This document shows positions 1 through 10,263 of a stretch of DNA of 51,110 bases, piece by piece. Location of the stretch: NCBI RefSeq assembly GCF_963678635.1, contig NW_026971177.1, forward strand, positions 1 to 51,110, in the 5' to 3' direction. Made by a program: the position numbers and the translations under genes. Position 1 is the first letter of the stretch. Each line of letters opens with the position of its first letter. This DNA is from Symsagittifera roscoffensis. Lineage: Eukaryota; Xenacoelomorpha; Acoela; Convolutidae. Under the pieces are notes generated by a model. That model worked only from the letters and a program-made list of their open reading frames with translations. It ran no database searches and was not told the DNA's origin.

Positions 1-48
1 AACAGCAACGCAGGTCCGGACGCCATGACGTAGGCAAGCACTTGGGAG

Positions 49-3000
49 ATGATGAACAGGACTCTAGAGGCCTTCGCAACGAGGAACACTGACTCGAGCG
101 ATCGGAGAGATGGAAAATCAAGTAAACATTTCAAGAAGCCAAAGGAATTCAAAGACGACTCCGATGGATGCATCGACACTTGGGTGGAAGTGATGAGATT
201 ACACCTAGAGCAAGATAACTTAAATGATGAAAGACAAGCATGCACAGCCATACTCAGCAACTTAGAAGGCACGGCATTAAAATGCGTGGTTGCAAAGAAA
301 GAAGAAGAACGCGATACCGCGGACAAGATCTTCGAAATATTGCTGAATCGATTCGGGTCAGGCATGAAGGGTCACCAAGCGATGATGCGATTTGAAAAGA
401 GAAGGCAGAGGGACGACGAGTCAATAGATCGGTTCCTAGATGACCTCGAGAGCTTGAGAAGAAGGAGTGGCCCAGAGGAGTCGACAAACAGAAGAAACTT
501 TAGCATTGCCTCGAAGTTCATTGATGGGGTAAAAAGTGATGACTTAAGGACAATGTTAGCAACATACTACACATTGTCGAAAGACAGCGCACCAACCCCA
601 GAAGAAATGAGACAGAAATCAAGGGAATACATGCTGATGAAGCCCAAGAAATACTCATATTCAGAAAACAGGAACACGCAAGGGGGAGGCCAACCCCAGA
701 GGTCATCATGGTACAAACCTAGAGATGATATGGACAAGCGCAGATCATGCGCGAACTGCGGTTCGGCGGATCACCACGTGGCTGACTGCACAACATACAA
801 ACAAGGCATGAAGAGCCTAGGATACGCACCGGATGAGGAGGACATGAGCCAGATGGAGGAACACGAGTACTATAATGGCTTAATCATCAAGATAGGCGCT
901 AGATGCTTCTTCTGTAACCAGGAGGGGCACTTCAGAATGGATTGTCCCTTGTTCTGGGAAGCGGTCAAGGACCAGAGTCACCCCAAACATAAGTTGGCAT
1001 TAGCGGCGGTGCAGAATCAGCGGAACAGGCAAAACGAGTTTGAATCGAGGAACTTAGGAGCACCAAGCACGGAATTGCCGACGAAGACAGTGAAAGCAGT
1101 AACACATCTTAATGGTGCGATAGAATCCGCGGCCGGGAACTCTCTAGAGATAAATTATGAGAAAGCGGCGACGGAAGCAATTGCCAAAGTGAAACAGGAT
1201 CTAGCTGCGAAAGAAATAGAGCAACGACTAAAGCTGGAGATCGATAGACAGAATTTTAACGAAGCATTAACCGGATCGAACCCAACACCAGAGGCTATAC
1301 CGGGCTCAACAAAGACCGGGAGTTGTAACACTGTAAAAATGGTGACGGGTAAGCCATTTGGCATATCGAAAATCGGGGCAAGAATAATGTCGATAATCAC
1401 AGTGGGCGGCCACGAGGTAACCAGAAAGTTGAGCGAACCGAGCGACCAGACAATAATGCACATTGACGTGTATGCAGATTACTTGAGTGGCATAAGCCCA
1501 CAAACGACTTCTAGAGCGCTGAGAGCACTACTCATGAGAGGGGGCAGCAAGTCGGTACGTGTTAATAACAGATATACTGAAGCTTATGGTCCACACGAGG
1601 TGATGCTAAATATAGATGGGATCAACATCTATACCAAGACGATGATAACATGTGACGAAGACCTAATTGGGCAAATCTATGTAGGGAAAGAAGAGTTGAA
1701 AGTGAGATCGATTGGACACTGCGCCATGCTTGAAGAAGATGGAATGCACATCGGGACGGAGGCAGATGTGACAGGGCACGTGCTAGATATAAGTGGCAAA
1801 AAGACTCAGTTGCGTGGGTTACTTGATACGGGAGCAGTCTTGAGCGTTATACCAATCGAAACTTGGGAACGGATGGGCTTTGACAAAGGTGACTTGATAG
1901 ACTCGAGAATACGGCTGTCAGCTGCAAACAAAGGGGCCCTTCGGGTGCTGGGCAGGACGCCGATAATAGCCCTCAATTTGGGGGAACGTAACCTGTGGAT
2001 GAGCTTTATCGTGGTAGAAAACCTAGATGAATCTGACCAATTCATTTTGGGCAGAGACTTCATCAGGAATTTCGACGTAACGATTGATCTAAATAACGCA
2101 ATGTTCAGGATACGGAACCCGGATAGGAGGTACGCAATCAAACCGGTAAATTTAATAATGGCAAATGAAAACAAAGCACCGGTATTCTTGAGTAGGAGGG
2201 TGAGGCTAAAAGCTAATGAAGCGGCAATCGTAAGCTTGAGGATGAAAAACTACAATAAACTAAGTGACAACAAGCAAGTGTGTATAGTTCCGAACCCTAA
2301 TAGTCAAAGTGCTGCTGTTTTAGGAAGATCTTTCTCGATAACGAAGAGCGGCCTCTGCGTCAGTGTCTTGTTGAATACCCTTGATATACCGATCACGATA
2401 CAGAGAGGGAGGAAACTGGGATATGCTTTACCGGTTAAAACTCGATATGAAACGATTGAGAACTCAAAACAAAATGAAGTTGTTGATTGTCCCAATCACA
2501 GGGACAAAATTTGTATCTTGAGACGATTGCAGAAAATAAAAGATTCTTCAGGTCTTATTAAATCACTTAAGTCAGAAACGGATGATGGGCTGTCGAGCTG
2601 TTCGAACTTTCCAGAGCGACCCACACTAGATGAAATGCAGACTGATAAATCGGTTCTGCCGGAGATTGAACATTTGAGGGGCAAACTGAAAGATGAACAG
2701 CTCGAAGCCATCAAGGACGTATTAGAGCGGAACGAGGAAGTTTTTTCGAGGCATAAGGCGGATATCGGGTGTTGTAATTTTGTTGAGCATGAAATAGAAC
2801 TTGAGGAAAACGCGGTACCACACAGGGAGGGGGCGAGGCGCATGACCCCACACAAATCGGACGCGTGTAGAAAAGAAATCGAGACGTTACCAGAGTATGA
2901 CATGATAGAACCATCCAAGTCACCGTGGGCGTGTGGAGTAGTGATGGCCAAAAAGAAAGGCGACAAGTTGAGGTTTTGTTGTGACTTTCGATACCTGAAC

Positions 3001-6000
3001 TCCGTCACGGTGAAGGATGCCTATCCCATACCTAGAATTGATGAGAGCCTCTCGAAGTTAGGTGATGCAAAATTTTTTACGACTCTTGATTTAGGCTCGG
3101 CCTTTTGGCAGGTACCACTAAGGAAGCAGGACAGGGACAAGACAGGGTTTGCCTGCGAGTTGGGTCTGTTTCAATGGAAACGGATGCCGTTTGGACTTTG
3201 CAATGCCACAGCCACGTTTCAGCGGTTGATGGCACACGCGCTGATAGGCGTAACGAAGAAGTATGGCAATCTGGTAATGTGCTACGTGGATGACGTGGTA
3301 ATAGCGACGCCAACACTGGAAGACCACATTGAGAGACTTGACGAAGTGTTTGCATGCATGAAAAGGTCGGGGCTAAAGTGTAAACCATCGAAGTGCGAGA
3401 TACTCAAGGACTCAATAAAATACTTGGGCAGGATGGTAGACAAGCACGGCATCAGACCTGATACGGACGCCGTGGAAGCAGTCCTAACCTGGAAGTCACC
3501 GAAGAAAGAGCACCAGTTGATGAGCTTCCTGGATTTCGCTAACTATTATAGAGAGTTCATCAAAGGCTACGCGGACAAGGTATACCCGATGCAACAATTA
3601 ATGAGACACAAGGGCAAGAAGTTCACGTGGAACAACGCAGCAGAAGAGTCATTCCAGAGAATAAAGAAAGAGCTATGTGAGGCACCAGTACTGGTTATGC
3701 CGACTGAGAAAGGGATATACGTGCTGGACACGGATGCGTCGGTAGTCGCGATTTCTGGGATTCTCCACCAAGAACAAGAATGGAATGGGAAGACAGTCTT
3801 GAGACCAATAGCGTACGGGAGCAAAGTCCTGAGTGACACGGAAATGAAGTACGGAGCACCGAAAGCAGAGATGTTCGCGGTGGTCACCTTTGTCGAGAAA
3901 TACAGGGCATACCTGGGCAGTGAGCCATTCAAGTTGCGAGTAGATAACCGAGCACTGAGCTGGCTGAAAACGTACTCAATGGACCAAAGTTACATTGGGA
4001 GGTGGATAGTTCGCCTGGATGGATACAACATGATAATTGAGCATAGAACACGTGATAAACATCAGAATGCCGACAGCTTGAGTAAGAAGACGGAGTTCTA
4101 TGAGAGACAAGAGCAAAGAGAGGCAGACAGACCTGAAATCAAAGATGGCTTCTCCTTCATGGACAAGGAAACGTACGACAGTCTTCCACTCACGAGATGG
4201 CTGGACAAGTCAGGCAAACCGATAGAAGATCATCCTGAATTACCCAAAGAACCTCCAGAGAAGACCATCATGAAGAAGAGCAAAAGGATTCCGATAGAGA
4301 TAATACTCAAGTCGAAGATCGTGAAGGAGACGCTCAAGGCAAAAGGCTATGATCTCAACCAGGTAGAAGCAGGAACTGCACAGATAGATGATGACTTAAT
4401 GAGGTTGCTCGAGAAACTATCAGATGATAAGCCCGTGATCCAAGAGAAGGGTCAAGAGGAACCGGAAGTCACTATACTTCGGAGAAAAGAGACAGTGAAC
4501 GATACTGACTCCTCAAGAGGAAGCGTCACTGACAGCAAAGATGTCGTGCGGTCACTAGTTGACAAGATCCCCGAAAACATTCTGGAGCAGACCAAGGTCA
4601 GGAAAAAGAAAGTGACGTTCAAAGAAGATACAGGACACCTGGGACTAGGTCAAGAGTCCGGGGAGCGTTCCATGTTCTCGGAAGAGGAAACCGGACAAGG
4701 AGAATTGTCCGGGGAGCGTGAAGGATGGGATGAAGACTCGGATGAGAGCAGCGAAAACCAAGACAGTCTGTGCATGATATTGGCGGAAGAGAAGACAAGG
4801 CACCACGACAGGGAGTTACAGACGGATCCATCTTCAGGAACATACAATATGGACATACAGGAGATGCGAGGTGGTGAGGAACTTGAGAAAATTGCGGTTG
4901 CAAGGAAGCCATTCAGGGAACTATCATGCAACTCAAACATCAGAACGAATCTGGTGCCAGAAGATGATATGAAAATCGTGAAAAGGATGATATGTGTGAA
5001 GCTGAGCGACGACATCCACAACCCTGGTGAGATGAATGGAAAGATCATGGCGCTAAAGGAGCATGTCAAGGCGAGATACAGGCTGTCAGACCTAATAAGA
5101 GCCCAAAAGAATGACAAAATGACAAGTAACCTCTCCAAATGGATCCAGTCGGGGGTCAAGGAGAAGGGGGAACTCGAGGAAGACAGCTACAAGATCTTGA
5201 GCCAGTTCTACAAAGAAAAGAAAGACTTACTCTACCACACAGCTGATGGGGTGGTAGCATGCAAGAGGAAAGATGAGGAGAAGATATTACACAAACACAA
5301 CCTCATCATACTACCGCAATTGTATCAAACGGAGGTGCTTTTCAGATCGCACGACCAGATGGGACACCAGGGGATAGATAAAGTACAACAAAGGATACTT
5401 CACAGGTTTGATTGGCCAGGAATGAGAAAAGCTTGCGAGAGATGGGTGAATGCCTGCCTGGCATGCCTCCAGGTAAAAGACCCAAGGAAGATCAAGTTTC
5501 CCCTCAAGTCTGTCGAGAGCTCGGAGTTCAATGAAATGGTGCAGATAGACCATCAAAAAATCTGCATGACAGAGTCGGGATATAACCAGATACTTGTTAT
5601 AATAGATCACTTCACAAAGTTGGCGGAAGCGGTTCCGTGCCAGACAGCCTCGGCCGAGGAGACATGTGATCATCTGATAACGCATTGGATATCGCGGTAT
5701 GGTTGTCCATTGACTTTCCAGTCAGATAACGGCAAAGCTTTTGTGGGGGACTTGACAAGAGAAATGATGAAGAGATCGCACATTGCTCAAGCACACTCGA
5801 CAACCTACCATCCACAGACCAACGGGTTGGTAGAGAGACAGAACAGGACACTGGTCAACATGTTGAGGGTGTACTGCTCAAGATACATGACGGACTGGGA
5901 TAAATACCTGCCACAGGTAGTAGGGGCCTACAACAGTACACAGCACTCAACGACGGGCATCAGTCCCTTCATGATGTTGACGGGCAGGGAGAGAGCAATG

Positions 6001-7662
6001 CCTTTGACATTCTTTTACCCGGAATACGAAGGGAAAAGGACGTCGCCTCAGGCATACGTGAAAGAAGCAATCAGAAGACAACAGGAGTTAAACGAGCTAT
6101 GCAGGAGGAACACGGCGCAAGCGCAAATGAGGCAACGCAGAAAATATGACGAAAAAATATTACGAGCGAAGCCATATGAAGTGGGCCAATACGTGTGGGT
6201 CTTCCAAAATGTCATACCGCCCAAGGGAACAAAGAAACTACTCAAGAAGTGGAGGGGACCATTCATGATAACGGAAGTTCATCAACAAGGACGGTTCTAT
6301 CGCTTGAGTACTGGGCGAGCGGCACATTATGAAAATCTGAAGCCTCACGTCCCGTCCCCAGAGGATTGGTGCATACCGAAAGACATGGAGGGTCTTGAGT
6401 ACCTGGTGGTAGAGCCAGCGTGTGAAGTGAATGAAAAAGGCACCAGAGAGAAAAATGAGGGTAATGAGAACTTGAGTTTGGACGACAATGAAAAGATAGG
6501 AGTGGAGTCTGATGCAGGATCATTTGTAGAAGAAGACTGGAACGACCCGGAGCAAGATGAGGTGCCGAAGTGGATGGAGCCAGATCGACCAAAACCACCG
6601 GAAACCAGGACTGGCAATCGTAAACGCACCGGCATGAGGTACAATAGGTACGGGGATGACTTCTTGATCGATAAGATACAGCCAGACGAATTGGGCAAGG
6701 AACTACTGAGTGCAGGCGAGCTGGAAGCCAAAGAGGAATGGCAGGTCATTGACGATGGTGGACACTATCCGCAGGAAGACTACTCGACGCCAGAACTGGA
6801 GACGGATCTCGAACAGAGTGAGATAGAGAGGAGGGAGAACACGAACTTGAGGATACTAGAGTGGATGCGCGATGTCAAAGACGAGAGCCGCGAAGGACAA
6901 AGCATTCAGCAAGTCGATGTATCAGCGGCAAATTACATGAAGACAGATGACCCTCTTTTCGGATGGACGGCAACAGACAGGCCACTGGACATTCCTCAGG
7001 ACAGTTCAGACCCGACAACATCGACGGGGACGTCGATAAATATTTTTGTCCGGGGAGTGGGGGTAGGACTTACCCACACCGAAAATTTGATGATAAAGAA
7101 GCTCAAGGAAGTGAGAGAAACAAGCGAATTGGAACTGGAAGAAGAAGAGCCAGAGCCTACCATAGGTCGGAATTTCAAAACGAAATTTGAAATACCCAAT
7201 GAGTACTCGGAAAACATCATGATAACGAATAGCGACTTCATCCTGTCAAACAGGACTAGTGCGATCTGCATTACGGCGGACATGAGTTTCAAATCAAGAT
7301 TGGAAGCTGACTTCAAGAGAGAGTACCAGAACGTGGAGTTTCTGTTCAGACAGAGACCAGGACTGGGAGGGATGGCAGCGCTTCCACCATCAGTAGCACA
7401 AGTCCCGGGCAAATATCTGTGCTTCCTAGTGACGAGGGTCAATGACAGGAACACAATCAATCCCGAACACGTGATTTTGGCACTAACAAGACTACGAGAC
7501 TTCATGATTGAAAGAGGAATAACGGAGGTCTCGATGCCGGTGTATGACCCAAACAGGGGCAAACTGAGCTCAAGGGAATTGTACGCTATCCTACACGTAG
7601 TCTTCGCGGAAACTGAAGTAATGGTGTATCTGCACAAGAAATACTACTTGAGCATCGCCTGA
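49..7662 (+). CDS. gag-pol: Ty3/Gypsy-type Gag-Pol polyprotein with C-terminal macro-like domain
   Basis: This intact 2537-residue frame encodes the capsid and replication enzymes of a Gypsy-type LTR retrotransposon. A helical gag region (about residues 40-190) is followed by two CCHC knuckles (C-x2-C-x4-H-x4-C at 234-247 and 286-299). The aspartic protease has D593-T-G and a later ILGRDF motif. Reverse transcriptase has D1014 and Y1079-V-D-D, and RNase H has D1229, E1274, D1299 and D1342. After an acidic linker (about 1350-1750) comes integrase: zinc finger H1768/H1773/C1803/C1806, catalytic D1834-x58-D1893-x35-E1929 and a GPF module near 2070. A further acidic stretch leads to a compact domain at about 2395-2535 with the hydrophobic strand pattern of macro (ADP-ribose-binding) domains; that call is inference. 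Polyprotein processing by its own protease is family knowledge. The first ATG is used; upstream sequence is only 48 bases, so the 5' LTR and primer site lie outside the window. All retroviral-type catalytic residues are present. Confidence 0.95.
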   Translation: MMNRTLEAFATRNTDSSDRRDGKSSKHFKKPKEFKDDSDGCIDTWVEVMRLHLEQDNLNDERQACTAILSNLEGTALKCVVAKKEEERDTADKIFEILLNRFGSGMKGHQAMMRFEKRRQRDDESIDRFLDDLESLRRRSGPEESTNRRNFSIASKFIDGVKSDDLRTMLATYYTLSKDSAPTPEEMRQKSREYMLMKPKKYSYSENRNTQGGGQPQRSSWYKPRDDMDKRRSCANCGSADHHVADCTTYKQGMKSLGYAPDEEDMSQMEEHEYYNGLIIKIGARCFFCNQEGHFRMDCPLFWEAVKDQSHPKHKLALAAVQNQRNRQNEFESRNLGAPSTELPTKTVKAVTHLNGAIESAAGNSLEINYEKAATEAIAKVKQDLAAKEIEQRLKLEIDRQNFNEALTGSNPTPEAIPGSTKTGSCNTVKMVTGKPFGISKIGARIMSIITVGGHEVTRKLSEPSDQTIMHIDVYADYLSGISPQTTSRALRALLMRGGSKSVRVNNRYTEAYGPHEVMLNIDGINIYTKTMITCDEDLIGQIYVGKEELKVRSIGHCAMLEEDGMHIGTEADVTGHVLDISGKKTQLRGLLDTGAVLSVIPIETWERMGFDKGDLIDSRIRLSAANKGALRVLGRTPIIALNLGERNLWMSFIVVENLDESDQFILGRDFIRNFDVTIDLNNAMFRIRNPDRRYAIKPVNLIMANENKAPVFLSRRVRLKANEAAIVSLRMKNYNKLSDNKQVCIVPNPNSQSAAVLGRSFSITKSGLCVSVLLNTLDIPITIQRGRKLGYALPVKTRYETIENSKQNEVVDCPNHRDKICILRRLQKIKDSSGLIKSLKSETDDGLSSCSNFPERPTLDEMQTDKSVLPEIEHLRGKLKDEQLEAIKDVLERNEEVFSRHKADIGCCNFVEHEIELEENAVPHREGARRMTPHKSDACRKEIETLPEYDMIEPSKSPWACGVVMAKKKGDKLRFCCDFRYLNSVTVKDAYPIPRIDESLSKLGDAKFFTTLDLGSAFWQVPLRKQDRDKTGFACELGLFQWKRMPFGLCNATATFQRLMAHALIGVTKKYGNLVMCYVDDVVIATPTLEDHIERLDEVFACMKRSGLKCKPSKCEILKDSIKYLGRMVDKHGIRPDTDAVEAVLTWKSPKKEHQLMSFLDFANYYREFIKGYADKVYPMQQLMRHKGKKFTWNNAAEESFQRIKKELCEAPVLVMPTEKGIYVLDTDASVVAISGILHQEQEWNGKTVLRPIAYGSKVLSDTEMKYGAPKAEMFAVVTFVEKYRAYLGSEPFKLRVDNRALSWLKTYSMDQSYIGRWIVRLDGYNMIIEHRTRDKHQNADSLSKKTEFYERQEQREADRPEIKDGFSFMDKETYDSLPLTRWLDKSGKPIEDHPELPKEPPEKTIMKKSKRIPIEIILKSKIVKETLKAKGYDLNQVEAGTAQIDDDLMRLLEKLSDDKPVIQEKGQEEPEVTILRRKETVNDTDSSRGSVTDSKDVVRSLVDKIPENILEQTKVRKKKVTFKEDTGHLGLGQESGERSMFSEEETGQGELSGEREGWDEDSDESSENQDSLCMILAEEKTRHHDRELQTDPSSGTYNMDIQEMRGGEELEKIAVARKPFRELSCNSNIRTNLVPEDDMKIVKRMICVKLSDDIHNPGEMNGKIMALKEHVKARYRLSDLIRAQKNDKMTSNLSKWIQSGVKEKGELEEDSYKILSQFYKEKKDLLYHTADGVVACKRKDEEKILHKHNLIILPQLYQTEVLFRSHDQMGHQGIDKVQQRILHRFDWPGMRKACERWVNACLACLQVKDPRKIKFPLKSVESSEFNEMVQIDHQKICMTESGYNQILVIIDHFTKLAEAVPCQTASAEETCDHLITHWISRYGCPLTFQSDNGKAFVGDLTREMMKRSHIAQAHSTTYHPQTNGLVERQNRTLVNMLRVYCSRYMTDWDKYLPQVVGAYNSTQHSTTGISPFMMLTGRERAMPLTFFYPEYEGKRTSPQAYVKEAIRRQQELNELCRRNTAQAQMRQRRKYDEKILRAKPYEVGQYVWVFQNVIPPKGTKKLLKKWRGPFMITEVHQQGRFYRLSTGRAAHYENLKPHVPSPEDWCIPKDMEGLEYLVVEPACEVNEKGTREKNEGNENLSLDDNEKIGVESDAGSFVEEDWNDPEQDEVPKWMEPDRPKPPETRTGNRKRTGMRYNRYGDDFLIDKIQPDELGKELLSAGELEAKEEWQVIDDGGHYPQEDYSTPELETDLEQSEIERRENTNLRILEWMRDVKDESREGQSIQQVDVSAANYMKTDDPLFGWTATDRPLDIPQDSSDPTTSTGTSINIFVRGVGVGLTHTENLMIKKLKEVRETSELELEEEEPEPTIGRNFKTKFEIPNEYSENIMITNSDFILSNRTSAICITADMSFKSRLEADFKREYQNVEFLFRQRPGLGGMAALPPSVAQVPGKYLCFLVTRVNDRNTINPEHVILALTRLRDFMIERGITEVSMPVYDPNRGKLSSRELYAILHVVFAETEVMVYLHKKYYLSIA

Positions 7663-8162
7663 GTTGGGGACACGGGGGTCTCGAGTTGGGCGTGAGGGAG
7701 GAGTCTTGAGTTAGGTACTGGGGTGCGGCACAGGTAAAGGGATCTTAAGACGCGATTGGCATGACAATTGAATTTTAAAAAAGAATTAACGGTGCTAAAA
7801 CATATAATGAATCTGCATGCTTTTAAGGAAATTCCAATTGAATTGTTTTAAGTGAAAAGAGAATGATAAGATTTTAACCATACTGGTAAAAGGGGGGTCT
7901 CTAGGTTAGGAAAATGATATGTTAAGTTTTAATATGGTATCTGTTTTCAGATCAAGTTTGAAAAACAAAGTTGAAAATCCAACTATACTCAAGCGAGAAA
8001 CAGAAAGAGAAATCTTGATTGAACTCGCGATAATCGGCACCTACAGCAAGTATTTGCAAGGGAACATTTCTAGAGAATTCTTGAGTTGGGTAATACTTGA
8101 GTCGGTAAGGTAATTCTTGAGCTGGTTAACACATACCTGTATACATCCCGAAGTCACAAAGA
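7663..8162 (+). other. Spacer between polyprotein and accessory frames, with polypurine tract
   Basis: This stretch of about 500 bases between the polyprotein stop and the next long frame holds no convincing gene. It contains a purine run AAAAGGGGGG at 7888-7897, the kind of tract that primes plus-strand synthesis just upstream of a 3' LTR. It also contains four CTTGAG hexamers (near 7701, 8089, 8098 and 8115). Its middle is more AT-rich than the flanking coding sequence. It may be the old 3' untranslated end of the element, an intron, or a promoter/splice region for the accessory frames; the sequence alone does not decide. Confidence 0.5.
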
Positions 8163-9827
8163 ATGGCAGACAGATTCTGGAAATCCATGCCCGCGGCCCT
8201 GAAGAAGCCTACTCTTGATGAGCTGTACAGACGCCTGAGGGACCTGGATTATACCCAGATAGACGAGAGAATGGCGGTAATGCTGAATGCCATCCTCCAG
8301 TTGGAGGACCAGGGTGAATGCAGGGAGTCTGCGACGGAGGCTGTCTTGATGATCGGCTACACCACCGAGGGAATATCAAACCAAGAACAGACCAGATGGT
8401 TGTCTTGGAATGTGGATGGAGGAGTGAGGGGCTTTGACTTGGCAAGGAATCCTGGCCTGAGTAACAACACTGAATATGGCGCAGGGGAATTCCCACTACC
8501 AGCCAGGCCAACAGCAAGACCTACAGGCCAGGGCTCGAGTAAGGTGCCGTCGATGACGCGAGCGCAACAGACGACCGAGGCATATCCGGATCTGGGTGTT
8601 CTAAAGAAAGAGCTCGAGAAGACGCAGAAGGAAAGGAACAAGGCGAACCTTGATCGGGATCAGGCAGAGCTGGATCGGGAGAAGGTTCAGCTGGAAAGGG
8701 ACCAGGCGGTCAACGAGCGAGATCAGACTCTGAGGTTGCTTGAGATGCTGAAGGCTGAACATCAGCAGGAGCTAATGGTGCGGGAGAATGCCGCGAATTG
8801 TGAGCAACTGAAGTCGGAGTTGGAGAGGATAGAACAACGACAACGCGAACTTGACGCACAAAAGGGAGCCAGGCCAAAGGAGCGAGTGGTTACCAGCTCG
8901 CGGCCAGAGTCACGCATGGAAGTGGATGAAGCCCCCAGGGCAAGAGAACGGTTCAACCTTGACCGCGAGGCCCGAGAACACATGAGTGAAGGGCTGGAAG
9001 TCTGGATACCAAACGAAGCAACGTCCTCCTTGCGCAGCCTAGAGACGCAACCCATACGCCCACTGATGGATGTGGTACTGCCGGGATATACCCCAACCTC
9101 AACCTCGAGTGACAGTCAGGTGAGCGGCGGCTCATCGCGTCTGAAGGAGCTGGGCGAGAAGTTGCGGCAGAAAAGTCGTGAAAGTTCGGCAAGACCGGAG
9201 CTTCCCCCAACTTGGAGGGAACAACCGGTCAGGAGCGTCGTGATCTCGAGTTATAAGAAAAACACAGAGAAGAGGTACCACAGGCACAATCGGCTGGATT
9301 GGAGTGCGGAACAGAAAGCCAGGAGGGACTGCTTTCATGATGCGGCCTGGGTGGAGTATCTTGCGCCACCCCGTGTGCCAGAAGGTGCGGTTCACCTAAT
9401 CATAGGGGACAGCCTGGTGCGGGTGTTGACCCGGATCCAATCGCACTGGCAGACAGGAATCTTGAGTTTCGCTGGAGCTGCCACGCCACAGATGTTGGCA
9501 ACGCTTGAGATGCTAGGGATGACTAAAGTATACACGGTGACCCTGATGATCGGGACTAACGATGTATCAAGGGGAGAAGCGAGGAAAATAACGAGGCTGC
9601 ACGACAAGATGAGCTGCCTTCTTGAGGAGCTGAGGATCCAGATGGACCCCATCCTGTTGACGGTATGTACTGTCCCCATACAACATGATGTTCGATCAGC
9701 ACGCCTTGGAGATGAACGAGAAGGTGCGGAACCTAAACAAGGTGATCCGAGAGATCCACCGGAAGAGTGTGATCCCTGTCAGACTGTTGGACGTGGCGGA
9801 GCGCATGGAGAAAAAGGGATTCCCTGA
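8163..9827 (+). CDS. Accessory protein: coiled coil plus N-terminal part of SGNH/GDSL-type hydrolase
   Basis: A 554-residue frame starts at the first ATG after the spacer. Residues 1-90 form a small helical domain. About 140-235 is a strongly charged coiled coil of repeated Leu-Glu-Arg-Asp-Gln type, followed by a Ser/Thr/Pro-rich linker. From about 410 the sequence matches the start of an SGNH hydrolase: block I G-D-S with nucleophile S417 and block III G-T-N-D with oxyanion-hole N466. Enzymes of this family are esterases or lipases acting on acyl or acetyl groups. The C-terminal Asp/His block is not in this frame; it continues in the frame from about 9676 after a C-run (CCCC near 9673), so the last 50 or so residues here are probably out of frame. 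SGNH-type esterase domains are known in some non-LTR and rotifer retroelements. The substrate is unknown. Confidence 0.7.
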   Translation: MADRFWKSMPAALKKPTLDELYRRLRDLDYTQIDERMAVMLNAILQLEDQGECRESATEAVLMIGYTTEGISNQEQTRWLSWNVDGGVRGFDLARNPGLSNNTEYGAGEFPLPARPTARPTGQGSSKVPSMTRAQQTTEAYPDLGVLKKELEKTQKERNKANLDRDQAELDREKVQLERDQAVNERDQTLRLLEMLKAEHQQELMVRENAANCEQLKSELERIEQRQRELDAQKGARPKERVVTSSRPESRMEVDEAPRARERFNLDREAREHMSEGLEVWIPNEATSSLRSLETQPIRPLMDVVLPGYTPTSTSSDSQVSGGSSRLKELGEKLRQKSRESSARPELPPTWREQPVRSVVISSYKKNTEKRYHRHNRLDWSAEQKARRDCFHDAAWVEYLAPPRVPEGAVHLIIGDSLVRVLTRIQSHWQTGILSFAGAATPQMLATLEMLGMTKVYTVTLMIGTNDVSRGEARKITRLHDKMSCLLEELRIQMDPILLTVCTVPIQHDVRSARLGDEREGAEPKQGDPRDPPEECDPCQTVGRGGAHGEKGIP

Positions 9828-10263
9828 GGACACCTCCAATGATGGAATCCATTTCGATAGACCAAGGGGAGCAGAGTGGCTGAACGACGTCTTCCAAGAA
9901 CACATAAACACGCTAGAGGCGGATCTGCTAGAGACAGCCCAATTCACATTAGGGCCACCTCCGAACCCACCATTCCTTGCCTCAAGGGCCTTGTCTGGTC
10001 GCTTGGGACCGAGAGTTGACACTAGAGACAGTTCGAGGAGCAACCAGGCCAGATTGCAGAGTGCCACGCCAATGGAGTCTGAGGAGGTGACGTCATCAAC
10101 ACCTCCAGGCTCGGCGATATCCTCAGTGGTAGTGGCAGAGAGCAAGCGGGAAAAGAGGTCTATGGAGACCGCTCGCTTGAGATATCCTGAGAAGGTGAAA
10201 GGGCTGGACCTAGAGGGTTTGGAATGCAGGCGAGAATTGGCGGAGACCCTGGGTATTGAATGA
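9685..10263 (+). CDS. C-terminal part of the SGNH hydrolase in a shifted (+1) frame
   Basis: This frame overlaps the previous one and carries on the hydrolase. It has a helical stretch and then D53-x2-H56, inside N-D-G-I-H-F, which fits the catalytic Asp/His block V of SGNH hydrolases. With the GDS and GTND blocks in the preceding frame, the full catalytic set is present but split by a one-base frame change at the C-run near 9673. A Ser/Thr/Pro-rich tail follows, then a short helical end. The frame stops at TGA 10261-10263 but stays open directly beyond it. The ATG at 9685 is unlikely to be a real start; the piece is best read as a continuation. Whether the break is a mutation, a sequencing error or programmed frameshifting cannot be told from one copy. 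Confidence 0.6.
   Translation: MMFDQHALEMNEKVRNLNKVIREIHRKSVIPVRLLDVAERMEKKGFPEDTSNDGIHFDRPRGAEWLNDVFQEHINTLEADLLETAQFTLGPPPNPPFLASRALSGRLGPRVDTRDSSRSNQARLQSATPMESEEVTSSTPPGSAISSVVVAESKREKRSMETARLRYPEKVKGLDLEGLECRRELAETLGIE

Noticed and set aside
6996-7637. 213-codon minus-strand frame opposite the macro-like domain
   Set aside because: Antisense shadow of the polyprotein; no independent support.
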